This document shows positions 18,212-27,005 of a stretch of 64,000 nucleotides of DNA, piece by piece (within the stretch, counting starts at the first letter, position 1; each line of letters begins with the position of its first letter). Both the position numbers and the translations under genes were made by a program. The notes beneath the pieces were generated by a model. The model was given only the letters and a program-made list of their open reading frames with translations, ran no database searches and was not told where the DNA came from. The stretch comes from an uncultured cyanobacterium (lineage in GTDB: Bacteria; Cyanobacteriota; Cyanobacteriia; PCC-6307; Cyanobiaceae), in contig CAIZQU010000109.1 of the NCBI GenBank assembly GCA_903935205.1, forward strand, positions 1 through 64,000. The letters are read 5' to 3'.

Positions 18212-18563
18212 CTCCCGGGCCTTTTTGATGGATGTGGTTGAGGCAGCCGACGCCATCCTTGACGCTGTCAACGGCATCGACCTGGATGAGTACTGCAACA
18301 GTCGTCTCATTCGCTCCTCCGTTGAACGGGAGTTCATCATCATTGGTGAGGCGCTCACCAATCTGTCTCGCCTGAATGGCGAGTTGTTCTCCAAGATCGA
18401 GAACGCACCCCGCATCATCAGCTTTCGCAACAAACTGACGCACGAGTATGTCAAGGTCGACAACATTCTTATTTGGGGTGTGATCAAGAGCTACCTCAAG
18501 CCGTTACGAGCAGCCTGTATTGCCTTGGCCACCGACTCAGGTCCTGGAGCATTCTTACTTTGA
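18201..18563 (+). CDS. hepT: HepT-like HEPN ribonuclease toxin (DUF86)
   Basis: This 120-aa DUF86 HEPN protein has the complete active-site motif RNKLTHEY, i.e. Rx4HxY: the Arg and His are the ribonuclease residues and the Tyr is the residue AMPylated by MntA in characterised systems. All key residues are intact, so this is probably a functional toxin. It overlaps the MntA gene by eleven bases, ensuring coupled synthesis with its antidote. G+C drops visibly from this gene through to about 19600, suggesting the region was acquired separately from the drm backbone. Confidence 0.88.
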   Translation: MQRDSRAFLMDVVEAADAILDAVNGIDLDEYCNSRLIRSSVEREFIIIGEALTNLSRLNGELFSKIENAPRIISFRNKLTHEYVKVDNILIWGVIKSYLKPLRAACIALATDSGPGAFLL

Positions 18564-18587
18564 ATCTCTGTTTTATGACTTAGCATC

Positions 18588-19319
18588 ATGGATGTGACAG
18601 CCGACGACGAGATTAGACAAATTTCCGTGGGGAAGCCCCACGTTGTCATCCTTGGTGCAGGTGCCAGCCACGCGGCTTGTCCGCAAGGCGACAAGCACGG
18701 GAGGATGCTCCCGTTGATGAATAACCTCATCGAGACACTTGGCATCAAAGACATCGTTGCCAAAACTGGGCTTCGCTTCGAATCGGAGAACTTCGAAGAC
18801 ATCTACGCGTGCATTCATCAAGACCCAGGCTTGATCGAGATTCGAGAAGAGCTGGAGCGCCAAGTCTACCGATACATTCGTGAGATGGAGCTGCCAGCAC
18901 ATCCCACAATCTATGACCACTTGGTCTTGTCATTAAGAGACAAAGACTTGATCGCGACCTTCAACTGGGATCCCTTTCTGGTTCAGGCGATCAGGAGTAA
19001 TTCACACAGGTTCAAGCTGCCAAGGTTTTTCCTCCACGGCAATGTAGAGGTGGGGTACTGCGCCGAAGGCCAGATGATGGGAAGCAACGGAGATTCATGC
19101 AGCCATTGTGGTTCACGGCTGGAACCTTCACGGCTGCTCTATCCGATCACCCAGAAAAACCCCCAGCTAGACCCATTTATTTCGCGTCAGTGGGCCATGG
19201 TCGCAGACGCTCTGAAACACGCTTTCATGGTGACTATCTTTGGTTATGGCGCGCCCACTTCAGACGCCAGGGCGATCGAACTCTTGAAGGGTGCGTGGAG
19301 CTCCACGGATGAGCGCTGA
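18588..19319 (+). CDS. SIR2-like putative NAD-consuming protein
   Basis: This 243-aa protein begins with a Rossmann strand-loop VVILGAGASHAACPQ, the NAD-binding GAGxS of SIR2-like domains. It also has TFNWDPFLVQA (the conserved T-N-x-D), a candidate catalytic His in FFLHGNVEV, and FGYGAPTSD near the C-terminus. Cysteines in YCAEG and CSHCGS could form part of a zinc site. SIR2-like domains in bacterial defence usually deplete NAD after phage sensing. Here the gene lies between drmMI/hepT and drmA, 24 bases after hepT, and is immediately followed by a 90-aa unknown. Whether it works alone, with that protein, or with DISARM is unknown. Confidence 0.8.
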   Translation: MDVTADDEIRQISVGKPHVVILGAGASHAACPQGDKHGRMLPLMNNLIETLGIKDIVAKTGLRFESENFEDIYACIHQDPGLIEIREELERQVYRYIREMELPAHPTIYDHLVLSLRDKDLIATFNWDPFLVQAIRSNSHRFKLPRFFLHGNVEVGYCAEGQMMGSNGDSCSHCGSRLEPSRLLYPITQKNPQLDPFISRQWAMVADALKHAFMVTIFGYGAPTSDARAIELLKGAWSSTDER

Positions 19320-19592
19320 ATGGAGCAGTTTGCGATCATCGACATCCGAGACGAGGCGGACCTCAGGAAAACGTGGTCGCCCTTTATTCACACGCACCAC
19401 TACCGAGTGCATCCCAACTTCTACGGATCATGGATCGCTAATCACCCCCGTCGTACCGGAGACGCCTATCTGAATCGGTTCATTGAGGCAATGTTTATTG
19501 ATAGCAACCCACTGCCCAGGGAGGCCGGCTTTGCGGAGCTGTGGGATTGGTATTCAAGACTCCAGGAGGTTGAAGATGCGGAGTCCGCATGA
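19320..19592 (+). CDS. Unknown 90-aa partner of the SIR2-like gene
   Basis: The ATG follows the TGA of the SIR2-like gene with no gap, so the two are almost certainly co-translated. The protein is rich in aromatic and charged residues (HHYRVHPNFYGSW, then FAELWDWYSRLQEVED) and has no signal peptide or membrane segment. I do not recognise it. A sensor, adaptor or inhibitor for the NADase-like neighbour would fit the arrangement, but that is inference. It is the last plus-strand gene before the opposite-strand GNAT/DUF1778 module. Confidence 0.7.
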   Translation: MEQFAIIDIRDEADLRKTWSPFIHTHHYRVHPNFYGSWIANHPRRTGDAYLNRFIEAMFIDSNPLPREAGFAELWDWYSRLQEVEDAESA

Positions 19593-19637
19593 CACCGACA
19601 AAGCTTGATCTCAGCGCATATGCGCAGGGTGCTGCAA

Positions 19638-20147
19638 TTACACCCCTGTGATGGGAAGCAAAGTCTGGAGATCCTTGAGCAGCACAAACAGGTGCAATGG
19701 ATCAGTCGGCGAGGCCCGGAAACCGAAATGGGTGCAAAAGCTCTGAGCGCGTTCATCCTTGGCATGCACCGCCAGGGCGCGGATGCCGGCGATCTCAGCG
19801 GCAGCCAGCGTGCGGCCGATGGCATCTTTCAGCAGCGCCGCACCCAGGCCCTGTCCCTGGTGGTCCACCGCTACGGCAAGCCGGGCCAGCACCATCAGCG
19901 GAATCGGGTGGCGCGCCAACCCCTTGCGGATGCGTTCGGGGGCCTGTTCAGGGCTCACCTCACCCACCACCAGGGTGTGAAAGCCCACCACGAAATCCCC
20001 CACCAGTGCCACGTAGGTGCGACTGGCACGGGCCCGTTGATTGGCCAGGGCGAAGCTGATCAGGAAGCGGTTCAGAGCCTCGTCGCCACAATCAAAGGTC
20101 TCCAAGGCATGGCTGGCCTGAAGCGGTTCGATCTGATAGCGGCTCAC
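19638..20147 (-). CDS. GNAT toxin, TacT-like
   Basis: This 169-aa GNAT acetyltransferase has the TacT-type start (QIEPLQASHALETFDCGDEA), the acetyl-CoA pyrophosphate-binding loop DHQGQGLGAALLKDAI, and a C-terminal FGF motif. Toxins of this family acetylate the amino group of charged tRNA and stop translation. The frame is complete, unlike the remnant at 8299. Its start overlaps the end of the DUF1778 antitoxin gene by four bases. The module runs against the DISARM genes and is inserted between the SIR2 pair and drmA. Confidence 0.9.
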   Translation of the reverse strand: MSRYQIEPLQASHALETFDCGDEALNRFLISFALANQRARASRTYVALVGDFVVGFHTLVVGEVSPEQAPERIRKGLARHPIPLMVLARLAVAVDHQGQGLGAALLKDAIGRTLAAAEIAGIRALAVHAKDERAQSFCTHFGFRASPTDPLHLFVLLKDLQTLLPITGV

Positions 20148-20443
20148 CCGGTGTCACCGGAAGGGGGCTGCTCCAGCACGCTGGGCTCCTGGAGCAACCG
20201 CGCCAGCCGCGGATGCACCTGGGGTTGTGCATCCAGGGCCGCCACCAGCGCCTCCCACCGCTCCCCATCGAGCTGGAAGCTCTGCCGATCAGCCAGGGTT
20301 TTGGCCGCGCTGGCCAATGCGCTCTCCAGCACAAACTCGCTCACGCTGCGCTGGGCCGCCGCCGCCGCCCGCTGCAGGGTCTGCTTGGCCCCTGGCGTCA
20401 GCCGCAGGTCCAGCTTCTCGCTGCGTAAGGGGGATGACGTCAT
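20144..20443 (-). CDS. DUF1778 antitoxin, TacA-like
   Basis: This 99-aa ribbon-helix-helix antitoxin has the sequence pattern KLDLRLTPGAKQTLQRAAAA, then RSVSEFVLESALASAAKTLA, and a tail WEALVAALDAQPQVHPRLA that would wrap around the toxin. I use ATG 20443, preceded by an AAGG-type ribosome-binding site; an in-frame ATG at 20464 is an alternative. Family members repress their own operon, so the 125 bases between this start and drmA (20570) may hold divergent promoters for the module and for drmABC. Confidence 0.9.
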   Translation of the reverse strand: MTSSPLRSEKLDLRLTPGAKQTLQRAAAAAQRSVSEFVLESALASAAKTLADRQSFQLDGERWEALVAALDAQPQVHPRLARLLQEPSVLEQPPSGDTG

Positions 20444-20569
20444 CGCCGCACCTTTTCCAGCCATCCTAGAGCTGGCTGCCAGACAATGTCAGGACGGTCT
20501 CGCCAGGCTGAGTCGTTCTTCGCGGGAGATCCGTATCCCAGGCCTGCCGCCTTTGCCAGACTCGCCCCC

Positions 20570-23500
20570 ATGAGCAGCCCCTCCCTCCCCGCAGCAGGCC
20601 CCGATTCCGCCCAGGTGCGAAGCCAGCTGGTGACGGCCCTGGAGCTGGAGCTGATCGGCCCCACCCAGCGGGTGCTGCAGGCCCTCGGCGCCGATGGTGA
20701 GGGACTGGAAACGGAAGCCCTCGATCGGCTGCCCAGCAGCTGGTATTCCACCGGGTTTCTCGTTCCCACCACCACCTCCCTCTCCCTGCGCTGCGACGAC
20801 ACGGCCGACGACGACGGCGCCGCCGCCGACGGGGTGGATCTGCGCAGGCCCAAAAAGACCAACGCTGAATACAGACCAGGATCCGGCGACGACGGCGGCA
20901 GCAGCGAGTCGGGCCCGGCCAAACCCCAGCTGTTTCCCTCTTCGATCGGTGTGAGCGTTCTGCTGCCGCCCGCTGGCGAACTGCAGCTGCTCGCCCGCTG
21001 GGGTGATTACGTGCGGCTCGCTGAAGGCTCTGGCGCCGATGCCGCCGCAGCCGACGACGACGGTGGCCCGCGCGAGCAGCAGCGCTGGCAGCGCTCCCCC
21101 CGCCAGGCGACGCTTCACCTGAGCCCCAGCGTGATCACCAGCACCCACGGCCTCGGCGACCTGGATTGGCCCAACAGCGACGGCCTGCACCTGCGCTGGC
21201 ACTGCCGGCCGGCTCCGCTGAACCAGGGCTATGAACCCGGCACCGTGGCGGTCTCCCTCTTTTTCACCAACGAGCGGCCCAGGGCCGTCACGTTGGTGGA
21301 GCGCGATCAACACTCGGCCTTCCAGGCAGAGCTCGACCTGCACTGCCCCCAGGGTTTTGTGGCCCGCCGGGATCCCCAGGCTCGCCGCAAGGACGGCGAC
21401 TGGGATCAGCTTGTCAATGCCCTGCAGTACCGCGATGCCCGCGAATACGGCGTGGGCCATAACGTCGGTGTGGAGGTTGAGCATGCGGCCGATAGCGGCT
21501 GCACCCGGCTGCGCACCACCTGGATTCCCCAGGCCGTCGTGGAGAAGGTGTCCCCCCGGGAGGACGTGGGCTGCGAGCTGCGAATGGAGGAGCTCGATCG
21601 CCTCGCCAGCGAAGGCGTCGCCACCCTGCGCCAGGCTTTGATGCCTCTGGTCGAGCGCTACGAGGCCTGGATTCAGGAGCAGGCCAGCCTGGAGGGTCTG
21701 CCCCCCACCCAGCGGCAGACGGCCGAGCAGCTGCTTGCCAACGCCAGCAGCCAGGCCCAACGCATCGCCCGCGGCATCGAGGCCCTGGCCGAGCCCGACA
21801 TCCGCGACGCCTTCGCGATCGCCAACCGTGTCATGGCCGCCGCTGCCCGTCAGCGCTATGGCGTGATGCTGGGCAGGAAGGCCAACGACCCGTCGCTGCG
21901 GCCTCCGGCCTGGCGCCCCTTTCAGCTGGCTTTTTTGCTGATGAATCTGGTGGGCATCGCCCGCCCCGATCATCCCAGCCGCGAGCGGGAGGGGGTGGAT
22001 CTGCTGTTCTTCCCCACCGGCGGCGGCAAGACCGAGGCCTACCTGGGCCTGGCCGCCTTTACTCTGGTGATGCGGCGCCTGCGCCATGGCGGTTCCCTGC
22101 AGGCTGGCGGCATGAGCGTGCTGATGCGCTACACCCTGCGCCTGCTCACCCTCGACCAGCTCGGCCGCGCCTCCACCCTGGTCTGCGCCCTCGAACTCGA
22201 GCGCCAGCGCCAGCCCGACAAGCTCGGCAGCTGGCCGTTTGAGATCGGCCTCTGGGTCGGCCAGGCCGGCACCCCCAACCGCATGGGCGGCAAGGGCAAC
22301 AGCAGCGAAACCACCGCCCGGATCCGGGTGCTCAAGTACATCGATGCCAAGACCGCGATCAAGCCGATCCCGATCGACACCTGTCCCTGGTGCGGCGTGG
22401 AGTTCGGCAAGCGCTCGCTCAAAGACCCCAATCCCTGCAGCACCAGCGGGGTCTTCCAGCTGCTGCGCCAGGGCCGTCCCGATCGGGACAACCCTGATGA
22501 GCTGCGCGTCGCCTGCCTCAACCGCAGCTGCGCCTTCACCGGTACGACAGGCCGCAACTATCTGCCGCTGGTCGCCGTCGACGACATGATCTATCGCCGC
22601 CTGCCGGCCTTTCTGATCGCCACCGTCGACAAGTTCGCCTCGCTTCCCTGGGAGGGGCGCACCGGCAAGTTGTTCGGCAAGGTCAGCCACGTGGTCGACG
22701 GTCTGGGCTTCCAGGGCCCCGCCGATGGCGACGAGGCCAGTCAAGGCGTGCGGCTGGCGGATCGCCTCGATCCCCCCGATCTGGTGATTCAGGACGAGCT
22801 TCACCTCATCTCCGGTCCCCTCGGCTCCATGGCCGGCCTTTATGAGGCTGTGATCGATGAGCTCTGCAGCCGCGATGGCCGGCGGCCCAAGATCGTGGCC
22901 TCCACCGCCACCGTGCGCCGCGCCAGTGAGCAGATGACGGCGCTGTTCGGCCGCAGCGCCTCCTCAATCTTCCCAGCCCCCGGCCCCGATCGCCGCGATT
23001 CCTTCTTCGCGGTCACCGTGCCGGCGGATCAGGTGCCCGGTCGGCTCTATGTGGGCCTCAGCGCTCCGGGCCGCAACGTGAAAGCCCTGCTTCTGCGCGC
23101 CTCCCTCTCCTTGATGAGCAGCGCCCAGCTGGCCTGGATGGCCGCCGAGAAACCGCGCACGGCCCAGCGCAGACGGGGTGAGGATCCAGCTCCGAACCCA
23201 GCCGATCCCTATATGACCCTGCTGGGCTACTTCAACACCATCAAGGAGCTCGGCATCAGCCGCCGCCTGATCGAAGAAGAGCTCACCTCCCAGCTCGCCA
23301 CCCATGGTGAGCGCAAGCGCCTCGGTGATGCGGTGGAACGTGTCGCCAACCGTCGCATCAGCAACATCCCACTGGAGCTCACCTCCCGCGTCTCCACCAC
23401 CGAGGTGAGCAACACCAAGGACCGGCTGTCACGCAGTTTTGATGAGAAGGACGCCCGGGTGGATGTGGCCCTGGCCACCAACATGATCTCGGTGGGTCTG

Positions 23501-24175
23501 GACATCACTCGGCTGGGGCTGATGCTGATGCTCGGCCAGCCCAAGACCACCGCCGAATACATCCAGGCCAGCAGCCGCGTCGGACGGGATTCCAACAAGC
23601 CGGGCCTGGTGGTGGTGTTGCTCAACCCCAACCGCCCCCGCGATCGCTCCCACTACGAGCACTTCGCCCACAGCCACGATGTCTTCTATCGCGACGTGGA
23701 GGCCACCAGCGTCACGCCCTTCTCGGAGCGGGCACTGGAGCGGGGCCTGCCCGCCATTACCGTGGCCCTGGCCCGGCACCTCAGCGATGCCCTCACCCAT
23801 GCCCGCAGTGCCGGCAACACCGAAGCCCTGGCGGAGGTGCGACAAGCTGTGGCGGAAGCCATGCGCCGCCGGGTCGCTGCATCGCTGCTGAACGATCCCG
23901 GCGATGCCGATGCCCGCGCCAAGGAAGTGGCGGCGCAGGTGCGCCACATCATCGACGACTGGTGCACCATTGCCGAACGCCGCGGACGCATGGAATACGG
24001 CCGCGAGGAGGGCGACCTGCCGCCGCTGTTGCGCACACCGCTAGATCCTGAACTGCTGGAGCTCGACGAGATCGAAGTTCAGTTCAGGGCCAATCGAAGC
24101 CTGCGGGATGTGGAGCCCTCCGCTCTATTGCTCAAAGACCGCTACCAGAGCACCACCCGAGCTTGGCCGCCATGA
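20570..24175 (+). CDS. drmA: DISARM DrmA, superfamily 2 helicase
   Basis: This 1201-aa helicase is DrmA, one of the three core DISARM components. Walker A FFPTGGGKTEAYLG is near residue 482, the DExH-type VIQDELHLISGPLG near 740, and motifs V-VI NMISVGLDITR and QASSRVGRD near 970-1003. In the middle, CPWCGVEFG and a second Cys pair form a probable zinc ribbon. Start ATG 20570 gives a family-like N-terminus. DrmA works with DrmB in a DNA-binding complex that recognises free 5' DNA ends. The gene ends by ATGA overlap with drmB. It is separated from drmMI by about 2.7 kb of non-core genes. Confidence 0.95.
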   Translation: MSSPSLPAAGPDSAQVRSQLVTALELELIGPTQRVLQALGADGEGLETEALDRLPSSWYSTGFLVPTTTSLSLRCDDTADDDGAAADGVDLRRPKKTNAEYRPGSGDDGGSSESGPAKPQLFPSSIGVSVLLPPAGELQLLARWGDYVRLAEGSGADAAAADDDGGPREQQRWQRSPRQATLHLSPSVITSTHGLGDLDWPNSDGLHLRWHCRPAPLNQGYEPGTVAVSLFFTNERPRAVTLVERDQHSAFQAELDLHCPQGFVARRDPQARRKDGDWDQLVNALQYRDAREYGVGHNVGVEVEHAADSGCTRLRTTWIPQAVVEKVSPREDVGCELRMEELDRLASEGVATLRQALMPLVERYEAWIQEQASLEGLPPTQRQTAEQLLANASSQAQRIARGIEALAEPDIRDAFAIANRVMAAAARQRYGVMLGRKANDPSLRPPAWRPFQLAFLLMNLVGIARPDHPSREREGVDLLFFPTGGGKTEAYLGLAAFTLVMRRLRHGGSLQAGGMSVLMRYTLRLLTLDQLGRASTLVCALELERQRQPDKLGSWPFEIGLWVGQAGTPNRMGGKGNSSETTARIRVLKYIDAKTAIKPIPIDTCPWCGVEFGKRSLKDPNPCSTSGVFQLLRQGRPDRDNPDELRVACLNRSCAFTGTTGRNYLPLVAVDDMIYRRLPAFLIATVDKFASLPWEGRTGKLFGKVSHVVDGLGFQGPADGDEASQGVRLADRLDPPDLVIQDELHLISGPLGSMAGLYEAVIDELCSRDGRRPKIVASTATVRRASEQMTALFGRSASSIFPAPGPDRRDSFFAVTVPADQVPGRLYVGLSAPGRNVKALLLRASLSLMSSAQLAWMAAEKPRTAQRRRGEDPAPNPADPYMTLLGYFNTIKELGISRRLIEEELTSQLATHGERKRLGDAVERVANRRISNIPLELTSRVSTTEVSNTKDRLSRSFDEKDARVDVALATNMISVGLDITRLGLMLMLGQPKTTAEYIQASSRVGRDSNKPGLVVVLLNPNRPRDRSHYEHFAHSHDVFYRDVEATSVTPFSERALERGLPAITVALARHLSDALTHARSAGNTEALAEVRQAVAEAMRRRVAASLLNDPGDADARAKEVAAQVRHIIDDWCTIAERRGRMEYGREEGDLPPLLRTPLDPELLELDEIEVQFRANRSLRDVEPSALLLKDRYQSTTRAWPP

Positions 24176-26130
24176 CCGCATCGCGAGGCGCCAGCCATCA
24201 TCCGGTCGGCGAAGTCCGCCACGGCCAGCTGATCACCACCTATGGCCCCGGCGCCATGGTCGATCTCCCCGATCGCTCCGTGGTGGTGGGCGGGCTCAAC
24301 CTCTGGCATTACAGCCGCGACGACGACAGCAGCTTCATTGATGAGCCCCGGCTGATCGCCAAATTGCGCAACCTGCTCAAGGTGGGCACCCTCCAGCTCA
24401 AGCGCCCCCCCAGCGACGACGACGACTTCGCCCAGAAGTTCAGAAGCAGCAGCGGCATCCGCTCACCCCAGTTCCCTCTCTGGTTTGTGGCCCAACCAAG
24501 GGAGAAGCCCTTCCCTCCCCATACCGATGAGGCGGGGAAGCAGTACCGCACCCGCCCGCTGATTCATAAGGATCGCCTGGTGGATGACAACTATCCATGG
24601 AAGGAGCCCGGCGGCAAAATCCAGAAGCTGGATGTGGTGCCGGTGCGCTTTGTGCAGTGTTGCGCCGGCGGCCATCTCAGCGATGTCGATTGGGATCGCT
24701 TCGCCCATGAGGGCGCCAGGAGCCGTTGCCAGGAAGGTCTCTGGCTCGATGAGGCCGGCGCCGGCAACGACTTCAACGAGATCTTTGTTCGGTGCTCCCA
24801 GTGCGGCAAGCGCCAGGCCCTCGCCAGCACCAAGAGCGACGATGGCAAGAAGTCGTTGCTGGGTACGTGCAGAGGCCATCGGCCCTGGCTTGGCAACTTC
24901 AGCGATGAAGCCGGCGAGTGCCAGGACCCCACCACTGGGAAGCCGCGTTACAACCGCCTGCTGGTGCGATCAGCCAGCAATGCTTATTACCCGGAGGTGG
25001 TGGGAGCGATCTCGATTCCGGCCGCAGAGGATCCGTTGCGGCAGCTGATCATCAGCCATCTCAGCGATTTCGAAAAGATCACCAGTGCTGAGAAACTCGC
25101 CATGGCCCTGGAGATGGATCTGCTCAAGGAGCGCATCGCCGCGCCGTTGCGTGGTCGTGATCCAGAGGAGGTGATCACGATCCTCCAGTCTGTCCGTGGC
25201 GGCACCAAGGACAGCCGCACCGAGACGCCACCGCCGCTCAAGGAGCAGGAGATCAAAGCCCTCTATGCCCCGCCCGGTTCCCTCGGCTCGAAGGGGCCCT
25301 CCTCCACCTTCCACGCCGAGATCCTGCCGCTCGACGGCAAACCCACCTGGTTCACCGATCGCTTCGATCGCGTGCTCAAGGTGCATCGCTTGCGGGAGGT
25401 GATGGCCCTGATCGGCTTCGCCCGGCTGGAGCCGATCGTCAAAGATGTGGATGGCGATCTGATCGACCCGCTTGGTGTGGGAGCCACCCGGGCGGCGATC
25501 CACAACAAGGAGCTCGATTGGGTGCCGGCGATCGAAAACTTCGGCGAGGGTCTCTTCATTGGTGTCAGTACAGCCGCTTTGCAGACCTGGCTCCAGGGTG
25601 ATGGCGTCAAGCAGCACAGCTCCAAGCACCGCGGGGCCTGCAAGCGCTGGAACATCGAACACGGCCTCAAGGCTGAGGCCTTCCCCTGGCCCGGTGCGCC
25701 CTACCTGATGCTGCACAGCCTGGCCCACCTGCTGATCACCACCGCGGCGCTGGAGTGCGGCTACGGCGCCTCGGCGATCAAGGAGCGGATCTATAGCTTC
25801 GGGGAGAAGGGGTCCGGGATCCTGCTTTACACCAGTGGCAGCGGTTCAGAAGGCAGCCTCGGAGGCCTGGTGTCCCTGGCCGATCGCATCGATCAGCTGG
25901 TGGCCTCAGCATTGGAGCGGGGTCGGTTGTGCTCCAACGATCCCTTCTGCTCGATGCACCACCCCGAAAATGACCTGGAGAAGCGCTACAGCCATGGGGC
26001 CGCCTGCCACGGCTGCCTGCTGATCGCCGAAACCAGCTGTGAGCAGGGCAATCAGTTTCTCGATCGCGCCTTCGTGGTGCCCACCCTGGAGGTGGGCGCC
26101 GCCGCCTTCTTCCCCGATCCGCTGCCATGA
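24172..26130 (+). CDS. drmB: DISARM DrmB, DUF1998 protein
   Basis: This 652-aa protein is DrmB, the DUF1998 subunit that binds DrmA. The N-terminus (VGEVRHGQLITTYGPGAMVD) is typical of the family. Two clusters of cysteines are visible: CSQCGKRQ with later Cys residues, and a C-terminal set CSNDPFCSMHHP, CHGCLL and SCEQGNQF that defines DUF1998 and probably binds zinc. It overlaps drmA and drmC by ATGA at both ends, consistent with fixed stoichiometry of the DrmA-DrmB-DrmC products. Confidence 0.95.
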   Translation: MTASRGASHHPVGEVRHGQLITTYGPGAMVDLPDRSVVVGGLNLWHYSRDDDSSFIDEPRLIAKLRNLLKVGTLQLKRPPSDDDDFAQKFRSSSGIRSPQFPLWFVAQPREKPFPPHTDEAGKQYRTRPLIHKDRLVDDNYPWKEPGGKIQKLDVVPVRFVQCCAGGHLSDVDWDRFAHEGARSRCQEGLWLDEAGAGNDFNEIFVRCSQCGKRQALASTKSDDGKKSLLGTCRGHRPWLGNFSDEAGECQDPTTGKPRYNRLLVRSASNAYYPEVVGAISIPAAEDPLRQLIISHLSDFEKITSAEKLAMALEMDLLKERIAAPLRGRDPEEVITILQSVRGGTKDSRTETPPPLKEQEIKALYAPPGSLGSKGPSSTFHAEILPLDGKPTWFTDRFDRVLKVHRLREVMALIGFARLEPIVKDVDGDLIDPLGVGATRAAIHNKELDWVPAIENFGEGLFIGVSTAALQTWLQGDGVKQHSSKHRGACKRWNIEHGLKAEAFPWPGAPYLMLHSLAHLLITTAALECGYGASAIKERIYSFGEKGSGILLYTSGSGSEGSLGGLVSLADRIDQLVASALERGRLCSNDPFCSMHHPENDLEKRYSHGAACHGCLLIAETSCEQGNQFLDRAFVVPTLEVGAAAFFPDPLP

Positions 26131-26975
26131 GCCAGCCACTGCTGGCTCTCACCAGCGGAGAACTCCAGCGCCTGGCGGCCTGCCTACGGCTTCAATCAGC
26201 AACACCAGGCGAGGCGGCCCTGATCCAGCACCAGATCGCCAGCGATAGCCCGCAGTTGCGCCGGACACTGATCAGCTGGCTGCAGGGTTGGCAGCAACGG
26301 GGTGGCAGCACGGCCAGCCTGGCGCTCACCATCGAGCTGCTCCTGGAGCAACGCCTCAGCCAGGGCCGTGGCCAGGCGGAGCTGGTCTGGTCCGGTCCCC
26401 AGGGAGGGCCTGGCGACATCACCCGCGATCAGGCCGTGTTGATCCGCGAGATGGTGGAGCATTGCCAGCAGCGGCTGCTGCTCACGACTTTCAATATCTG
26501 GAAGGGCGGCTTCATTGCCGACTTGCTGGAGCGGATCCAGCAACGGCTGGAGAGTTATCCCGGCCTTGACGCCCGCATGGTGGTCAACATCCCCCGCCCC
26601 AAAGGAAACACCGTCGTTGCTGATCAACTGCGCCAGTCCTATGTGCAGAACACCTGGCGTTCGCTGTGGCAACCGCGTCGCCCCCGGCCGATGGGTTATT
26701 TCGATCCTCGCTCACTGGCCCTTGCCCTGCCTCGCCCTGCGGTTTTTCACGTGAAGTGTTGCGTGGCAGACGCCGAGCTGCTGATCACCAGCGCCAACCT
26801 CAGCGACAGCGCCCAGATCGACAACTGCGAACTCGGGGTTCACTTTCCTGATGGCGGCCAGTCAGCTGGCAGCGGTCGCGCCGATGATGTATGGCATCAC
26901 TTTGATCGCCTGATTCACCGACACCCCCCAGCACTGGTACCGATTGAGGAACCGCTGCCTGAGCCGATCGGCTGA
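26127..26975 (+). CDS. drmC: DISARM DrmC, phospholipase D-like protein
   Basis: This 282-aa protein is DrmC, the PLD-superfamily component of DISARM. A single HKD motif is visible (HVKCCVADAELLITSANLSD), and an N-terminal half-site region LLLTTFNIWKGGF replaces the second HKD, as usual for this family, so a dimer may form one active site. It might act as a nuclease, but it has been reported dispensable for defence in at least one DISARM system. It is the last gene of the operon. A convergent unknown gene begins 30 bases beyond, and no clear hairpin terminator is visible. Confidence 0.93.
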   Translation: MSQPLLALTSGELQRLAACLRLQSATPGEAALIQHQIASDSPQLRRTLISWLQGWQQRGGSTASLALTIELLLEQRLSQGRGQAELVWSGPQGGPGDITRDQAVLIREMVEHCQQRLLLTTFNIWKGGFIADLLERIQQRLESYPGLDARMVVNIPRPKGNTVVADQLRQSYVQNTWRSLWQPRRPRPMGYFDPRSLALALPRPAVFHVKCCVADAELLITSANLSDSAQIDNCELGVHFPDGGQSAGSGRADDVWHHFDRLIHRHPPALVPIEEPLPEPIG

Positions 26976-27005
26976 AGCCTGGCCCCAGGGAAATCCGAAG
27001 AACCC

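Noticed and set aside
20489..22804. A 771-codon frame antisense to drmA
   Set aside because: Composition is typical of an antisense shadow and no domain is visible, while drmA has all helicase motifs.
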